Source: Mycobacterium sp. SMC-4 (GTDB taxonomy: Bacteria > Actinomycetota > Actinomycetes > Mycobacteriales > Mycobacteriaceae). From it: 64,000 nt of DNA. The notes beneath the pieces are model-generated. The model made no database searches, was not told the origin of the DNA, and was given only the letters and a program-made list of their open reading frames with translations. Below are positions 29,401 to 37,792 of this stretch, in pieces (within the stretch, counting starts at the first letter, position 1; the number at the start of each line of letters is the position of its first letter). The stretch is from the NCBI RefSeq assembly GCF_025263265.1, contig NZ_CP079869.1, forward strand, positions 2,852,001 to 2,916,000, written 5' to 3'. A program made the translations under genes and the position numbers.

Positions 29401-30837
29401 ATCGCGCGGTACGCCGAGGGCGGACTGGCCCGCCATTCGTTGACCGAGGACGCCAACCCGCCGGTGCCACCCAACGTCGCGCACTTCCTCGAACACGGTC
29501 TGCGCGACGGCGGCCGCTGGCGCATGCCGGTCGTGCTGGCACTGCGCTCCGATGTCGGGGTGGACACCGTGCGCGCGGTTCTGTCGGCGGTGGCCAACCA
29601 TCACGACGTACTACGGGCCCACATCGTCGAACACGCCGGCACCTGGGAGCAGCGGATCGCCGAGCCGGGGGAGTTCGCCGACATGGCGATTCATTCACTG
29701 CCCGACGGGGTGGCCGCGGGAAGTCCGCAGGAGCGCGAGGCAGTGCTGGCGGTGTTGACCGAGCAGATCGCCGAGCACCAACTGCTGACCGCCCCACTCA
29801 CCGCAGGGTATGTGCACGGCGTGCCGGGCGGGTCGAACTACCTGACCATCAGCGTGCACGGAATCGCCGGCGACGAGACCTCGCGCGACATCCTGGTCAC
29901 CGACATCTTCACCGCGATCCACCAGGTGCTCGCCGGCGAAGAGATCTCGCTGACCCCGGTCAACACGTCGTGGCGGGAATGGTCCCAGCGGTGCGCGACG
30001 CTGGCGACCCATCCGGCGGTGCTGGAAAGCCGCGACTTCTGGGTACAGACGGCCACCGCGGCCACCGTCACCGTGGTGAGCACCGAGGCCGCCGAACCAC
30101 CGCGGGCCGAGGACATGTTGCGGTTGTCGGCGGGATTGACCGTCGCCGAGACCGGCGAGGTCGACGACGCCCGCCGGCGCCTGCGTCTCCCGGTGGAAGA
30201 GATCCTGCTCGCCGCGCTGAGCCGCACCGTGGCCGCGACCGTCGGCGAGGGCGCCGTGGCCGTGGACCTGGGCGGCCGGGGGCGGCTGGTGCTCAAGCCC
30301 GATGTCGATCTGCAGCGCACGGTCGGCTGGTTCACCACCGTGCACCCGGTGCTGCTGCGCAGCGCCTCGGAGCACAACGCCGGTGCCGGCCAACTACTCG
30401 AGGACGTCCGAGCCACCTTGACGGCGGTGCCGCACTACGGCATCGGCTACGGCCTGCTGCGCTACAACTACGCCCCGACCGCACGGGTGCTCGGCAACAC
30501 CCGCCCGGCCGACATCCTGGTCTCGCACATGGGCACCATCCCCGAAGTGCCCGGCGAGCAACCCGACGACGCGCCGGTGCGTTTCGACAGCGACACCGCG
30601 ATGCCGGTGCGCGACTCGGTGTCCGGGCTGGGTCACCCGATCGAGCTGCGGGTCTACCGCTCCGGCGGGGTGCTGCATCTGGACTGGTGGTATGACAGCC
30701 GGCGCCTGGGTCCCACCGACGTCGAATCGCTGGCCGGGCAGTTCTCGACCGCGCTGTTGGACCTGACCCGGGAAGCGCTGGCAGAAAACGAGATGGAGTC
30801 CGGAGGCGACGAACTCGCATTGGTGGACCTGTCATGA
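26434..30837 (+). CDS. ppsE: PpsE-like polyketide synthase, KS-AT-ACP-condensation-like (1467 aa)
   Basis: Last PKS of the line, without any reducing domain, so it leaves a beta-keto group. KS has Cys188 in ATACSSS. AT has Ser634 in GHSIGEYAA and the HAFH motif, which in general predicts malonyl-CoA. The ACP has Ser954 in LGGDSLIAI. A C-terminal condensation-like domain (about 1000-1400) follows, in which the usual HHxxxDG is reduced to HGIAGDE, similar to PpsE. Length and end-to-end pattern match remembered PpsE (1488 aa), which works with TesA at chain release. The GTG start overlaps the previous stop (GTGA), and the drrA homologue follows after 22 bp. Confidence 0.93.
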   Translation: MTSSNPLPDNAIAIVGMAGRFPGAESVSAFWRNLRLGVESIVDLSEDELLNSGVTEQTLANRSYVRRAALMTGIEEFDAEFFGFTPATARTLDPQHRLFLQSAWHALEDAGYDPGVIDSTVGVFGTSSTSGYLLHNLMSQYDPAMVIGQGASFDMVNLSLQNDKDHLATRVAHQLNLRGPAISVATACSSSLVAVHLACQSILNGECDIALAGGSSIRIPHKVGYWYEQGTMVSPTGHCRPFDVRSDGTIFGSGVGVVVLKPLADALDEGDRIHAVIRGSALNNDGATKMTYAAPNALGQAEVIAEAHAVAEVDASTVGYVETHGTGTPLGDPIEIEGLRQAFELAAEKRSGPCYIGSVKSNIGHLETAAGIAGLIKAVMCLKHRAIPPTLHYTSPNPELHLDRSPFLVRAEDGPWDWDGVRRAGVSSFGVGGTNAHIVLEEAPATAPAPARSGPQVLVLSARTAEGLAQARSALADELSAQDDVDLADAAYTLTRRRTETHRLAAVVDDQQHAVAVLVNDEHDNVFVGSGPEPQTEAADDRIVFLFPGQGAQHIGMARGLYDTEPVFAEHFDACATAFGQELGYDLRAEVFDGAGRDLERTDRAQPALFTVEYALAKLIESYGVRPSALAGHSIGEYAAAAFAGVFDLPTAVKAVAMRARLMHASARGVMVAVALSPEAVAEYLADDVDLAAVNDPGNCVVAGSEEAIRSFQARLAEKGIVARRVRTAHAFHSRLMDPVIPEFSAFMSRLTLNPPQITLLSNVTGAPMSAAEATDPTTWARQIRATVRFADELDLLLTDPNRVIVEVGPGGALTSSAGRHPKWSANHRAVRLMRHQAQNRSDRDTFLLALGQLWAAGVDVDWTPLSGPHPQLISLPGYPFERQRHWIEHNANAAWLSGRAATNGAAAGSGGSGATATSSKSQMEAALQGIWSQCLGVASVDTTANFFELGGDSLIAISVAMTASKQGLDLTPQDLYENQTIASLARVLIARYAEGGLARHSLTEDANPPVPPNVAHFLEHGLRDGGRWRMPVVLALRSDVGVDTVRAVLSAVANHHDVLRAHIVEHAGTWEQRIAEPGEFADMAIHSLPDGVAAGSPQEREAVLAVLTEQIAEHQLLTAPLTAGYVHGVPGGSNYLTISVHGIAGDETSRDILVTDIFTAIHQVLAGEEISLTPVNTSWREWSQRCATLATHPAVLESRDFWVQTATAATVTVVSTEAAEPPRAEDMLRLSAGLTVAETGEVDDARRRLRLPVEEILLAALSRTVAATVGEGAVAVDLGGRGRLVLKPDVDLQRTVGWFTTVHPVLLRSASEHNAGAGQLLEDVRATLTAVPHYGIGYGLLRYNYAPTARVLGNTRPADILVSHMGTIPEVPGEQPDDAPVRFDSDTAMPVRDSVSGLGHPIELRVYRSGGVLHLDWWYDSRRLGPTDVESLAGQFSTALLDLTREALAENEMESGGDELALVDLS

Positions 30838-30859
30838 CAGCAGCCCAGGAGGAGCAGCC

Positions 30860-31894
30860 GTGACCGGCTCGGACAAGGCAGTCGTCGTCTCGGACCTGAA
30901 GAAGTCGTTCGGGTCGGTCGACGCATTGCGCGACATCACCTTCGAGGTCGGTAAGGGTGAGGTGCTGGGTCTGCTCGGCCCCAACGGTGCCGGCAAGACC
31001 ACGACGGTCAGCATCCTGTCGACGCTGACCAAGCCCGATGGCGGAGAAGCCATGGTCGCCGGTCACGACGTGCGGAAAAACCCTGCCGGAGTGCGAGAGT
31101 CGATCATGCTGACCGGTCAGCACGTCGCACTGGACGACATGCTGACCGCCCGCGAGAACCTGGTGATGTTCGGCCGGCTGCGTGGATTGAAGAAGGCCGA
31201 AGCACGCACCCGCGCCGTTGAGCTGCTTGAGCACTTCGACCTGGTGGCCGCCGGCGACCGCAGCGTGAGCACATTCTCCGGCGGTATGCGGCGGCGGATC
31301 GACATCGCCTGCGGGTTGGTGGTGCGTCCGGAGGTGGTGTTCCTCGACGAACCGACCACCGGACTGGATCCCCGCAGCCGGCAGAGCATCTGGGAGCTGG
31401 TCAACGACTTCAAAGAAGCCGGCATCGCGACACTGCTGACCACCCAGTACCTCGAAGAGGCCGACACCCTCAGTGATCGGATCATCGTGATCGACGGCGG
31501 CACGATCATCGCCGAGGGCACCGCCGACGAGCTCAAGGAGCGCACCGGCGGAACGTTCTGCGAAATCGTGCCGCGCCGGTTGTCCGACACCACGGCCATG
31601 GCCGCGGCGCTGGGCACTCTGCTGCCCGACCGCAACCGGGCGGCCTTGGCCGAGGGCGCCGACCGCATCTCGATCCCCGCGCCCGACGGCCCGAACACGC
31701 TGATGGAGGCGTTGCACCGACTCGACGAGGCGAACATCGAACTGCTCGACATCGCGTTGCGCCGGCCCTCACTGGACGAGGTGTTCCTGGCTTTGACCGG
31801 GCAACAGCCGACCCCGGCCGAGGCGACCGACGGCGACGACGCCCGCAAGGACGCCGATTCCGCCGATTCCGTTGTCGCCGAGGCGGTGCCGTGA
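30860..31894 (+). CDS. drrA: ABC transporter ATP-binding protein DrrA-like (344 aa)
   Basis: Nucleotide-binding subunit of a daunorubicin-resistance-type lipid exporter. Visible motifs are Walker A GPNGAGKTT (Lys near 46), the Q-loop region LTGQH, the signature FSGGMRRR near 138, Walker B VVFLDEPTTGLDP near 160 and the TTQYLEEAD switch segment. In M. tuberculosis DrrABC, directly after ppsE, is needed to place phthiocerol dimycocerosates in the cell envelope. GTG start with GGAGGA upstream. The stop overlaps the drrB start by 4 bp (GTGA). Confidence 0.95.
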   Translation: MTGSDKAVVVSDLKKSFGSVDALRDITFEVGKGEVLGLLGPNGAGKTTTVSILSTLTKPDGGEAMVAGHDVRKNPAGVRESIMLTGQHVALDDMLTARENLVMFGRLRGLKKAEARTRAVELLEHFDLVAAGDRSVSTFSGGMRRRIDIACGLVVRPEVVFLDEPTTGLDPRSRQSIWELVNDFKEAGIATLLTTQYLEEADTLSDRIIVIDGGTIIAEGTADELKERTGGTFCEIVPRRLSDTTAMAAALGTLLPDRNRAALAEGADRISIPAPDGPNTLMEALHRLDEANIELLDIALRRPSLDEVFLALTGQQPTPAEATDGDDARKDADSADSVVAEAVP

Positions 31895-32709
31895 CGTCGA
31901 ACGCGGTGGCCGGTCTGGGCGCACGCCCACAGACCTCGGCACTGCAGCAGTGGTGGGTGCTGACGCTGCGCATGATCACCCCGTCGCTGCGCAACGGCGA
32001 GGTGGCCACCCTGGTGGCCAGCTCGGTGATGTTCACCATCGGCTTCTACATCCCGCTCAAGGAGATGACCGGCGGGGTGACCGGGATGAGCAGCTACGCG
32101 CAGTTCCTCACGCCGATGGTGGTGATCGTCGCGATCACGTTCGCCGCGGTGTCGGCGGCGTTCCGCTCGGCCAGCGATGCGGGCCTGGGTATCAACCGGC
32201 GGTTCAAGGCGATGCCCATTCCGGCGCTGACCCCGTTGACGTCGCGGATGTCGGCGAGCATGTACCGCTGCACGGTGGCCATGGTGGTCTCGCTGGCCTG
32301 CGGCCATGTCATCGGCTTCCGCTTCCACAACGGCATCGCCTATATCGCGGCCTTCTGCGGGCTGGCTCTGCTGGTCGGTGTGGCCCTCTCGCTGCTCGGT
32401 GACTTCATCGGCACCGCTACCGAGAACCCCGAGGCCACCACGCATCTGATCCTGTTGCCACAGCTGATCTTCGGATTTCTGTCGGTGGGGGTGCAGCCGG
32501 TCGAACGGTTCCCCGAGTGGATTCAGCCGTTCGTGCGCAACCAACCGGTGTCGCAGTTCGTGTATGCGCTGCGCGCTCTGGCCGGAGATACCACCCCGAC
32601 GGCGCCGCAGGTGAGCTGGTCGGTGATCGGGCCCGCGCTGATCTGGGCGGTCGCGATCATCGCGGTGCTGATACCGCTGCACAGACTGATCGCTGCGAGG
32701 CGCCAATGA
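31891..32709 (+). CDS. drrB: ABC transporter permease DrrB-like (272 aa)
   Basis: Integral membrane subunit of the ABC-2 type exporter. About six hydrophobic segments are seen, including VASSVMFTIGFYIPL, PMVVIVAITFAAVSAAF and the C-terminal IGPALIWAVAIIAVLIPL. The ABC-2 loop pattern FPEWIQPFVRNQPVSQFVYAL is present. It starts with a GTG overlapping the drrA stop and ends in an ATGA overlap with drrC, giving a fully coupled drrABC set. It is likely to move the finished or nearly finished lipid across the inner membrane. Confidence 0.93.
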   Translation: MTSNAVAGLGARPQTSALQQWWVLTLRMITPSLRNGEVATLVASSVMFTIGFYIPLKEMTGGVTGMSSYAQFLTPMVVIVAITFAAVSAAFRSASDAGLGINRRFKAMPIPALTPLTSRMSASMYRCTVAMVVSLACGHVIGFRFHNGIAYIAAFCGLALLVGVALSLLGDFIGTATENPEATTHLILLPQLIFGFLSVGVQPVERFPEWIQPFVRNQPVSQFVYALRALAGDTTPTAPQVSWSVIGPALIWAVAIIAVLIPLHRLIAARRQ

Positions 32710-33593
32710 CCTCCCTGGCAACGGGTGACCCCCGCAACGTCACCGAACTGTGGCCGGCCGATCCCGGCGACATCCGCGACGGCAACGGCGCCGGACGCCA
32801 CCGCATGCCTGAGGCGTGGGAGAACTCGCCGCGGCGGTTGTTGCTGCACACCTTCGTACTGACCGCACGCATCCTGCGGCGGTGGAGCCGCGACGTGTCG
32901 ACGATGTCGCAGTCGCTGGCCATGCCGGTGGTGCTGCTGATCACCATCCACATCGTCTTCGAGGACGGCGTCTCGGCGGTCACCGGTGAGAGCGCGCTAT
33001 ATGGCAGCGTGCCGCTGATCGCGATGATCGGCGCGATGACCGGCGCGATCATCGGCGCCATCGGCGTGATGCGGGAACGCGACGACGGGTTGCTGTCCCG
33101 GCTGTGGGTGATGCCGGTGCACCGCGCGTCCGGTCTGCTGTCGCGGCTGGCCGCCGACGCGATCCGCATCTTCGTCACCACCCTGGTGATCATGGGCGCC
33201 GGCATGGTGATGGGCTTCCGCTTCGAGAAGGGTCTGCTCAGCGCGGTGGCTTGGGTGTTCATCCCGGTCATCTTCGGCATGGCGTTCTCGGTGGTGGTGA
33301 TCCTGCTGGCGCTGTACTCGGCCAACACCATCGCCGTGGAGGCCACCGACCTGTTGGCGGCCACCACGATGTTTTTCTGCACCGGTCTGGTGCCGCTGAG
33401 TCAGTACCCGGACTGGATCCAGCCGATCGTCGAGCATCAGCCGGTCAGCTACGTCGTCGAGACGATGCGGGGACTGTCCATCGGCGGACCGGTGCTGCAA
33501 CCGTTCCTGGGCACCGTGGCTTGGTCGGTGGGGATCATCGCGGTGTGCGCGGTACCGTTGACGGTCGGATATCGCCGCGCCAGCATGCGGTAG
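32706..33593 (+). CDS. drrC: ABC transporter permease DrrC-like (295 aa)
   Basis: Second permease of the DrrABC exporter. A soluble N-terminus of about 60 residues is followed by about six membrane segments, with the loop YPDWIQPIVEHQPVSYVVETM matching the equivalent loop in DrrB. ATG 32706, overlapping the drrB stop, is chosen; the open frame continues upstream to 32517 but only inside drrB. It ends 54 bp before the acyltransferase gene, keeping the drrC-papA5 order of the DIM locus. Confidence 0.93.
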   Translation: MTSLATGDPRNVTELWPADPGDIRDGNGAGRHRMPEAWENSPRRLLLHTFVLTARILRRWSRDVSTMSQSLAMPVVLLITIHIVFEDGVSAVTGESALYGSVPLIAMIGAMTGAIIGAIGVMRERDDGLLSRLWVMPVHRASGLLSRLAADAIRIFVTTLVIMGAGMVMGFRFEKGLLSAVAWVFIPVIFGMAFSVVVILLALYSANTIAVEATDLLAATTMFFCTGLVPLSQYPDWIQPIVEHQPVSYVVETMRGLSIGGPVLQPFLGTVAWSVGIIAVCAVPLTVGYRRASMR

Positions 33594-33647
33594 CGCGCTC
33601 CGGCGAACCGCGCAGACCGTGCTCGTATCTTCTCAGGGAGTCGTGAA

Positions 33648-34898
33648 GTGTTTCCGTCATCGGTGATCCGAAAGCTGGCACGCAGCGAGGAGATGTACGC
33701 CGAATCCCAGAACTTCATCGGGTTGGGCGCCACGGTGCGAGGTCCGGTGGACATCGACGCGATGTCGACGGCGTTCGACGCGATGCTGCAGGCACATCCG
33801 GCCCTGGGCGGACACCTGGAACAGGACGCCGACGGCCGCTACGCGATCGTCGTCGACGATCTGCTGCATCCCGGCATCGAGGTGATCGAGCTCGACGATC
33901 CAGCAGCCGATGCCCCGCCCATCTTTTTCGACCAAACGCAGGCACTGGTGGCCTGCCGGGTGATTCGCCGCGGCGAGGAAACCCAGATCGTCCTCTACAT
34001 CCACCACAGCCTTGCCGACGGGCAACACCAGTTCAGCCTCATCGAGAAGATGCTCGCCAACTACACCGATCTGGTGACCTCCGGCACGATGCGCCCGATC
34101 ACCGTTGCGCCCGCACCGGATTCGCTGGAAACGGTGCTGAGCGATCGTGGTGTGGAGAAGAAGGGCCGCTCGGGCCTGGAGCGGTTGATGGCCGCGATGT
34201 TCACCTACGACCTGCCGCCGTCGCGGCGTGCCGCTTCGACCGAGACGCCGCCGTTTCCGATGCGGGTACCGATGGTGTACTGCAAGTTGAGCACCGCCGA
34301 AACCGAGAATCTGATCGCGTTCAGCCGCTCACAGAAGCTCGGTGTCAACGGTCTGCTGTCGGCCGCGATCCTGATGGCCGAATGGCAGCTGCGCGGCACA
34401 CCCAAGATCCCGGTGCCCTACGTCTATCCGGTCGACCTGCGTTATGTTCTCTCGCCGCCAGTCTCGGCGACGGCCTGCACCAACCCGGTCGGGGTGGCGA
34501 CGTACCTCGCGGAGATCTCGGAACGCACCGATCCGGTCGAGCTGGCCCGCGACATCGTCGACACCTTCCGCAAGGACCTGAGCGAGGGCGTGATCCAGCA
34601 GTCGATGCTGCACTTCTCACCGCAGTACGTGGGCAACCCGCCGGGCATGCCCGACGTGGTGATGTTCACCGACAACGGGGTCATCCCGCCGATGCGCACG
34701 CCGGCCGACCTGGAGCTCACCGCCAGCCACGGTGAGCTGTACTTCCAGGTCAACGCCGGCATCGAGATCTACACCAGCAAGATCTTCAACGGGCAGCTGA
34801 TGGTGGAATACCACTCGCACGGACCCAAGCCCGAACGTTCGATCGCCGCGATCGAGGCGCTGCTCAAGCAGTTCGCCTCGATGCACACTGTCGCCTGA
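33648..34898 (+). CDS. papA5: PapA5-like phthiocerol/diol acyltransferase (416 aa)
   Basis: Polyketide-associated acyltransferases of this type esterify hydroxyls of the phthiocerol-like diol with acyl groups delivered by a PKS such as Mas. The active-site HHxxxDG motif appears as HHSLADG near residue 124. The N-terminus [18 protein letters not shown] and the block [13 protein letters not shown] match remembered PapA5. GTG start with AGGGAG 7 nt upstream. It closes the PKS operon. Its usual partner mas is not in the window, so the donor acyl chain must come from elsewhere or differ. Confidence 0.92.
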   Translation: MFPSSVIRKLARSEEMYAESQNFIGLGATVRGPVDIDAMSTAFDAMLQAHPALGGHLEQDADGRYAIVVDDLLHPGIEVIELDDPAADAPPIFFDQTQALVACRVIRRGEETQIVLYIHHSLADGQHQFSLIEKMLANYTDLVTSGTMRPITVAPAPDSLETVLSDRGVEKKGRSGLERLMAAMFTYDLPPSRRAASTETPPFPMRVPMVYCKLSTAETENLIAFSRSQKLGVNGLLSAAILMAEWQLRGTPKIPVPYVYPVDLRYVLSPPVSATACTNPVGVATYLAEISERTDPVELARDIVDTFRKDLSEGVIQQSMLHFSPQYVGNPPGMPDVVMFTDNGVIPPMRTPADLELTASHGELYFQVNAGIEIYTSKIFNGQLMVEYHSHGPKPERSIAAIEALLKQFASMHTVA

Positions 34899-34903
34899 GG
34901 GCC

Positions 34904-35734
34904 TCAGCCGGCGTCACCGAACGCGTAGCGGTGGTACTGCAACGATTTGCGCAGTGCCGGAACCACCCGTACCAGCCGTTTGACCACCTGGAAGATGCCG
35001 GTGACCCGGTCGAAGGTACTGGCATCGAAGAGTGTGGTGGCCGCCAGCAGCCGCAACCCCGGAACCTGCTGCAGGATGTCGTCGGGACGGTTGACCGCCC
35101 AGTAGAGCGTGGAATTCGAGCGCCGCACCAGGGTCTGGGTCTTCTGCGACTTGATGGCCAGCCAGTTGAAGAAGTCGATCTGAACCTCGCCGGAGGCAAA
35201 GCGCTCCACCACCCGGCGCAGCAGCGCGATGCCCTCCTCGTCGGTGAGGTACATGCTGATGCCCTCGGCCAGGAACAGCACCGGACGGTCGGCGGGGATC
35301 TGCTCAAGCCACGACGGATCGGTCGCCGAGCTGGCGATCAGGTGGTAATTCGGCCGGCTCGGGTAGACCTTCTCACGCAGTTCGATGACACCGGGGAAGT
35401 CGACGTCGTACCACTGCACGTCCGGGCCGGGATCGAGGCGGAACACCCGGGTGTCCATCCCGCAGCCCAGGTGGATGACGGTGGCCCGTGGGTTCGCGGC
35501 CAGGAACTGGCGCGCCCAGATGTCGTACTGCGCGGTGCGCACCGTCAACAGCGGCGCCCACCCGCTGGTGATGCCCAACTCTTCCCAGTTGAAGTCGATG
35601 CGTTCGATCGCGCCTTTGGCGAACTCGTCGCCGAGGACCGGCTGCTCGAAATCGGCGTCCAGCGCCTTGAGGTACAGGGTGGATAGCATGGTCTTTGCCG
35701 GGCCGGTCAGGTCGACGGAAACTTTGTTCGTCAC
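34904..35734 (-). CDS. SAM-dependent methyltransferase, LCM/PPM family (276 aa)
   Basis: Class I methyltransferase of the leucine-carboxymethyltransferase-like group that is much expanded in mycobacteria. Seen are the SAM loop VIHLGCGMDTRVFRLD, the acidic YDVDFPGVIELRE and LFLAEGISMYLTDEEG. GTG 35734 is chosen over the upstream start at 35806. It opens the conserved part (VTNKVSVDLTG), and TAGCCT lies 7 nt upstream, fitting a leaderless transcript. It converges on papA5 with only 5 bp between stops. The substrate is unknown; position suggests, but does not prove, a link to the lipid. Confidence 0.8.
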   Translation of the reverse strand: MTNKVSVDLTGPAKTMLSTLYLKALDADFEQPVLGDEFAKGAIERIDFNWEELGITSGWAPLLTVRTAQYDIWARQFLAANPRATVIHLGCGMDTRVFRLDPGPDVQWYDVDFPGVIELREKVYPSRPNYHLIASSATDPSWLEQIPADRPVLFLAEGISMYLTDEEGIALLRRVVERFASGEVQIDFFNWLAIKSQKTQTLVRRSNSTLYWAVNRPDDILQQVPGLRLLAATTLFDASTFDRVTGIFQVVKRLVRVVPALRKSLQYHRYAFGDAG

Positions 35735-35838
35735 GTATGTGAGGCTATTCGCCGGAGCCGACGTTCGGCACGTCGGGGCAGACATCGACGCCTGGGAGAC
35801 GGGCACAAGGGAGGACGCACCATGAGCAGAGGATGGCG

Positions 35839-36525
35839 ATGAGCGCGGATGCCGGCAACCGCGACGACGACCGGAAACCGCGCGTTCTGCTGCTCTTCTA
35901 CAGCTACACCGGTCAGACGGGGAAGGTGCTCGACGCGGCCGAGGAGGTGTTCCGCAAGCGCGGTTACCTCGTCGATCGCGCCCTGATCGAGTTCACCGAC
36001 CCGAAGTACTCGGAGAAGTTCAGCCGCTTCCCGATGCGCCGGGTGTGGCCGGATTTCTTCAGCGTGCTGCCGGCCCAGACGCGGGGGGTGACCGGCGACA
36101 TCCGCACCCCCGATGAGGTTCGCACCGGTGACTACGACCTCATCTGCATCGGGTCGCCGACGTGGTGGGACACCGTGTCGATGCCGCTGCGCAGCTTCCT
36201 GGTGTCCCATGAGGCCCGACCACTGCTTGAGGGCACACCGTTCGCGGTGTACGTGGTGTGCCGGCGCAAGTGGCGCAAGAACCTCAAAGGGGTGCGCAAG
36301 CTCGCCGAGCAGAAGGGCGGCCGCTTCGTCGACAGCATTCATTTCACCTATCCGGGTGGGGAACTGTCGTCGATGCTGTCGCTGACCAGCTATCTGGGAT
36401 CGGGGGAGTACAAGGAGCGTTATCTGGGCGTCAAACTGCCTCCGACCAACATCAGTGACGAACAGGTCGAGGAAGCGCGCCGGTTTTCCGCCCGCCTGGC
36501 CGACAAGGTGTTCGGCAAGAGATGA
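35839..36525 (+). CDS. Flavodoxin-like FMN-binding protein (228 aa)
   Basis: The phosphate-binding loop LLFYSYTGQTGKV near the N-terminus and GSPTWWDTVSMPLRSFL are typical of flavodoxins and flavodoxin-type quinone reductases, suggesting an FMN electron carrier or reductase. ATG 35839 is preferred over 35833, since the Shine-Dalgarno CAGAGG would otherwise touch the start. It begins a three-gene + strand set with DUF2505 and nitroreductase genes. It could supply electrons to oxidoreductases in the island (inference). Confidence 0.8.
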   Translation: MSADAGNRDDDRKPRVLLLFYSYTGQTGKVLDAAEEVFRKRGYLVDRALIEFTDPKYSEKFSRFPMRRVWPDFFSVLPAQTRGVTGDIRTPDEVRTGDYDLICIGSPTWWDTVSMPLRSFLVSHEARPLLEGTPFAVYVVCRRKWRKNLKGVRKLAEQKGGRFVDSIHFTYPGGELSSMLSLTSYLGSGEYKERYLGVKLPPTNISDEQVEEARRFSARLADKVFGKR

Positions 36526-36552
36526 CGGTTCCTGTTCACCCGAGGAGCATTC

Positions 36553-37056
36553 GTGCCGCGACCCTTTGACGTCTCCACCGATTCGACCGCCGACGTGGAT
36601 GCCATCCACGCGGCCTTCGGCAACGAAGACTATTGGCGGGCACGCCTTTTCGAGTTCGGCAAGGACTCCATCCGGCTGGACACACTGACGGTCGACACCG
36701 ACGGTTCGGTGCATGTGTCCACCACCCAGGACATGGGCCGCGAGATGTTGCCCACCGTGCTGGCCAAGGCCATTCCCGGCGGTATGCGGGTGATGCGTCA
36801 AGAACGGTGGCGCCGCACCGAGGACCTGCTGCACTGCGACGCCGTCGTGACGGCCACCGGGGCCCCGCTGCGCGCCACCGGGACGGCGCTCATCACCCCG
36901 GTGGGCACCGGATCCCGGCTGCGCTTCACCGGTACGCTGCAGGTCAAGATCCCGCTGCTGGGCGGCACCGTCGAGAAGTTCATCGTCTCCGCGTTGGCCG
37001 ACGAGATCCCCGCGGCGCAGCGCTTCACCACGAATTGGATTGCCGCGCATGGCTGA
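36553..37056 (+). CDS. DUF2505 family protein (167 aa)
   Basis: Small single-domain protein of the mycobacterial DUF2505 type, a helix-grip (SRPBCC-like) fold proposed for lipid or hydrophobic ligand binding. Consistent features are the N-terminal PFDVSTDSTADVDAIHAAF, the alternating strand pattern through RVMRQERWRR, and a C-terminal helix. No signal peptide or membrane segment. GTG start with GAGGAG upstream. The end overlaps the nitroreductase start by 8 bp (ATGGCTGA), implying translational coupling. Confidence 0.7.
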   Translation: MPRPFDVSTDSTADVDAIHAAFGNEDYWRARLFEFGKDSIRLDTLTVDTDGSVHVSTTQDMGREMLPTVLAKAIPGGMRVMRQERWRRTEDLLHCDAVVTATGAPLRATGTALITPVGTGSRLRFTGTLQVKIPLLGGTVEKFIVSALADEIPAAQRFTTNWIAAHG

Positions 37057-37786
37057 GCGTCAACCGCAGTCCCGACCGCCGCAGCCCATCCCCACCGCCG
37101 AGGAAGCGCTGGCTCGATTGGACATGCCGCTGGTGGAGGCGATGCTGACGCAGCGCGCCATCCGCCGGGTCCGACCCGATCCGGTCGACGATGCGGTGGT
37201 GCTCAAGTGCATCGAGCTCGCGCTGCGCGCGCCCAACGGATCCAACGGGCAGAACTGGGAATTCATCGTCGTCAAGGACGAGCGGATCAAGGCCAAACTG
37301 GCACGCCGGTACCGGATCGCGTGGTGGGCGTTCTACCACAGCAAGGTTCGCGATGTCGCCGGCTACGACGCGGAGATGGCCAAGACGGTCAAAGCCATCG
37401 AGTGGCAGCTCGACCATTTCACCGAGATCCCGGTGCTGGTCATCGCCTGCCTGAAGCTGGGCGCCCACGACGGCCGCATTCCGTTCACGCCGAAGCCCCC
37501 GGCAGCAGAGTCGGGGTTTTACGGCTCGATCTACCCGAGTGTGCAGAACCTGCTGCTGGCAGCACGGGCCATGGGTCTCGGAGCCTCGTTGATCACGCTG
37601 CCGCTGTGGAATCTGACGTCGGCGCGGCGCATCCTGAAGCTGCCGATGTCGGTGACGCCATGCTGCGTGATCCCGCTGGGATGGCCGAAGGGCCGCTACG
37701 GGCCCACCACGCGTCGTCCGGTCGACGAGGTGGTCCACCTCGACACCTACGGCAACCGGGCCTGGTTCGGGCCCGCCGACCTCTGA
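37049..37786 (+). CDS. Nitroreductase family protein (245 aa)
   Basis: FMN-dependent nitroreductase-like oxidoreductase. Characteristic pieces are the N-terminal LTQRAIRRVRPDPVDD, APNGSNGQNWEFIVV for FMN contact, and GSIYPSVQNLLLAARAMGLGASLITLP. ATG 37049, overlapping the previous stop, is chosen instead of 37040. The natural substrate is unknown. The protein is soluble and is probably co-transcribed with the flavodoxin and DUF2505 genes. It converges with the cutinase gene, 6 bp away. Confidence 0.82.
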   Translation: MAERQPQSRPPQPIPTAEEALARLDMPLVEAMLTQRAIRRVRPDPVDDAVVLKCIELALRAPNGSNGQNWEFIVVKDERIKAKLARRYRIAWWAFYHSKVRDVAGYDAEMAKTVKAIEWQLDHFTEIPVLVIACLKLGAHDGRIPFTPKPPAAESGFYGSIYPSVQNLLLAARAMGLGASLITLPLWNLTSARRILKLPMSVTPCCVIPLGWPKGRYGPTTRRPVDEVVHLDTYGNRAWFGPADL

Positions 37787-37792
37787 GGGGCG

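Noticed and set aside
34880..34910. Possible hairpin between papA5 and the convergent methyltransferase
   Set aside because: The symmetry around GAGGGCCTC is short and lacks a T-run, so I do not call a terminator.
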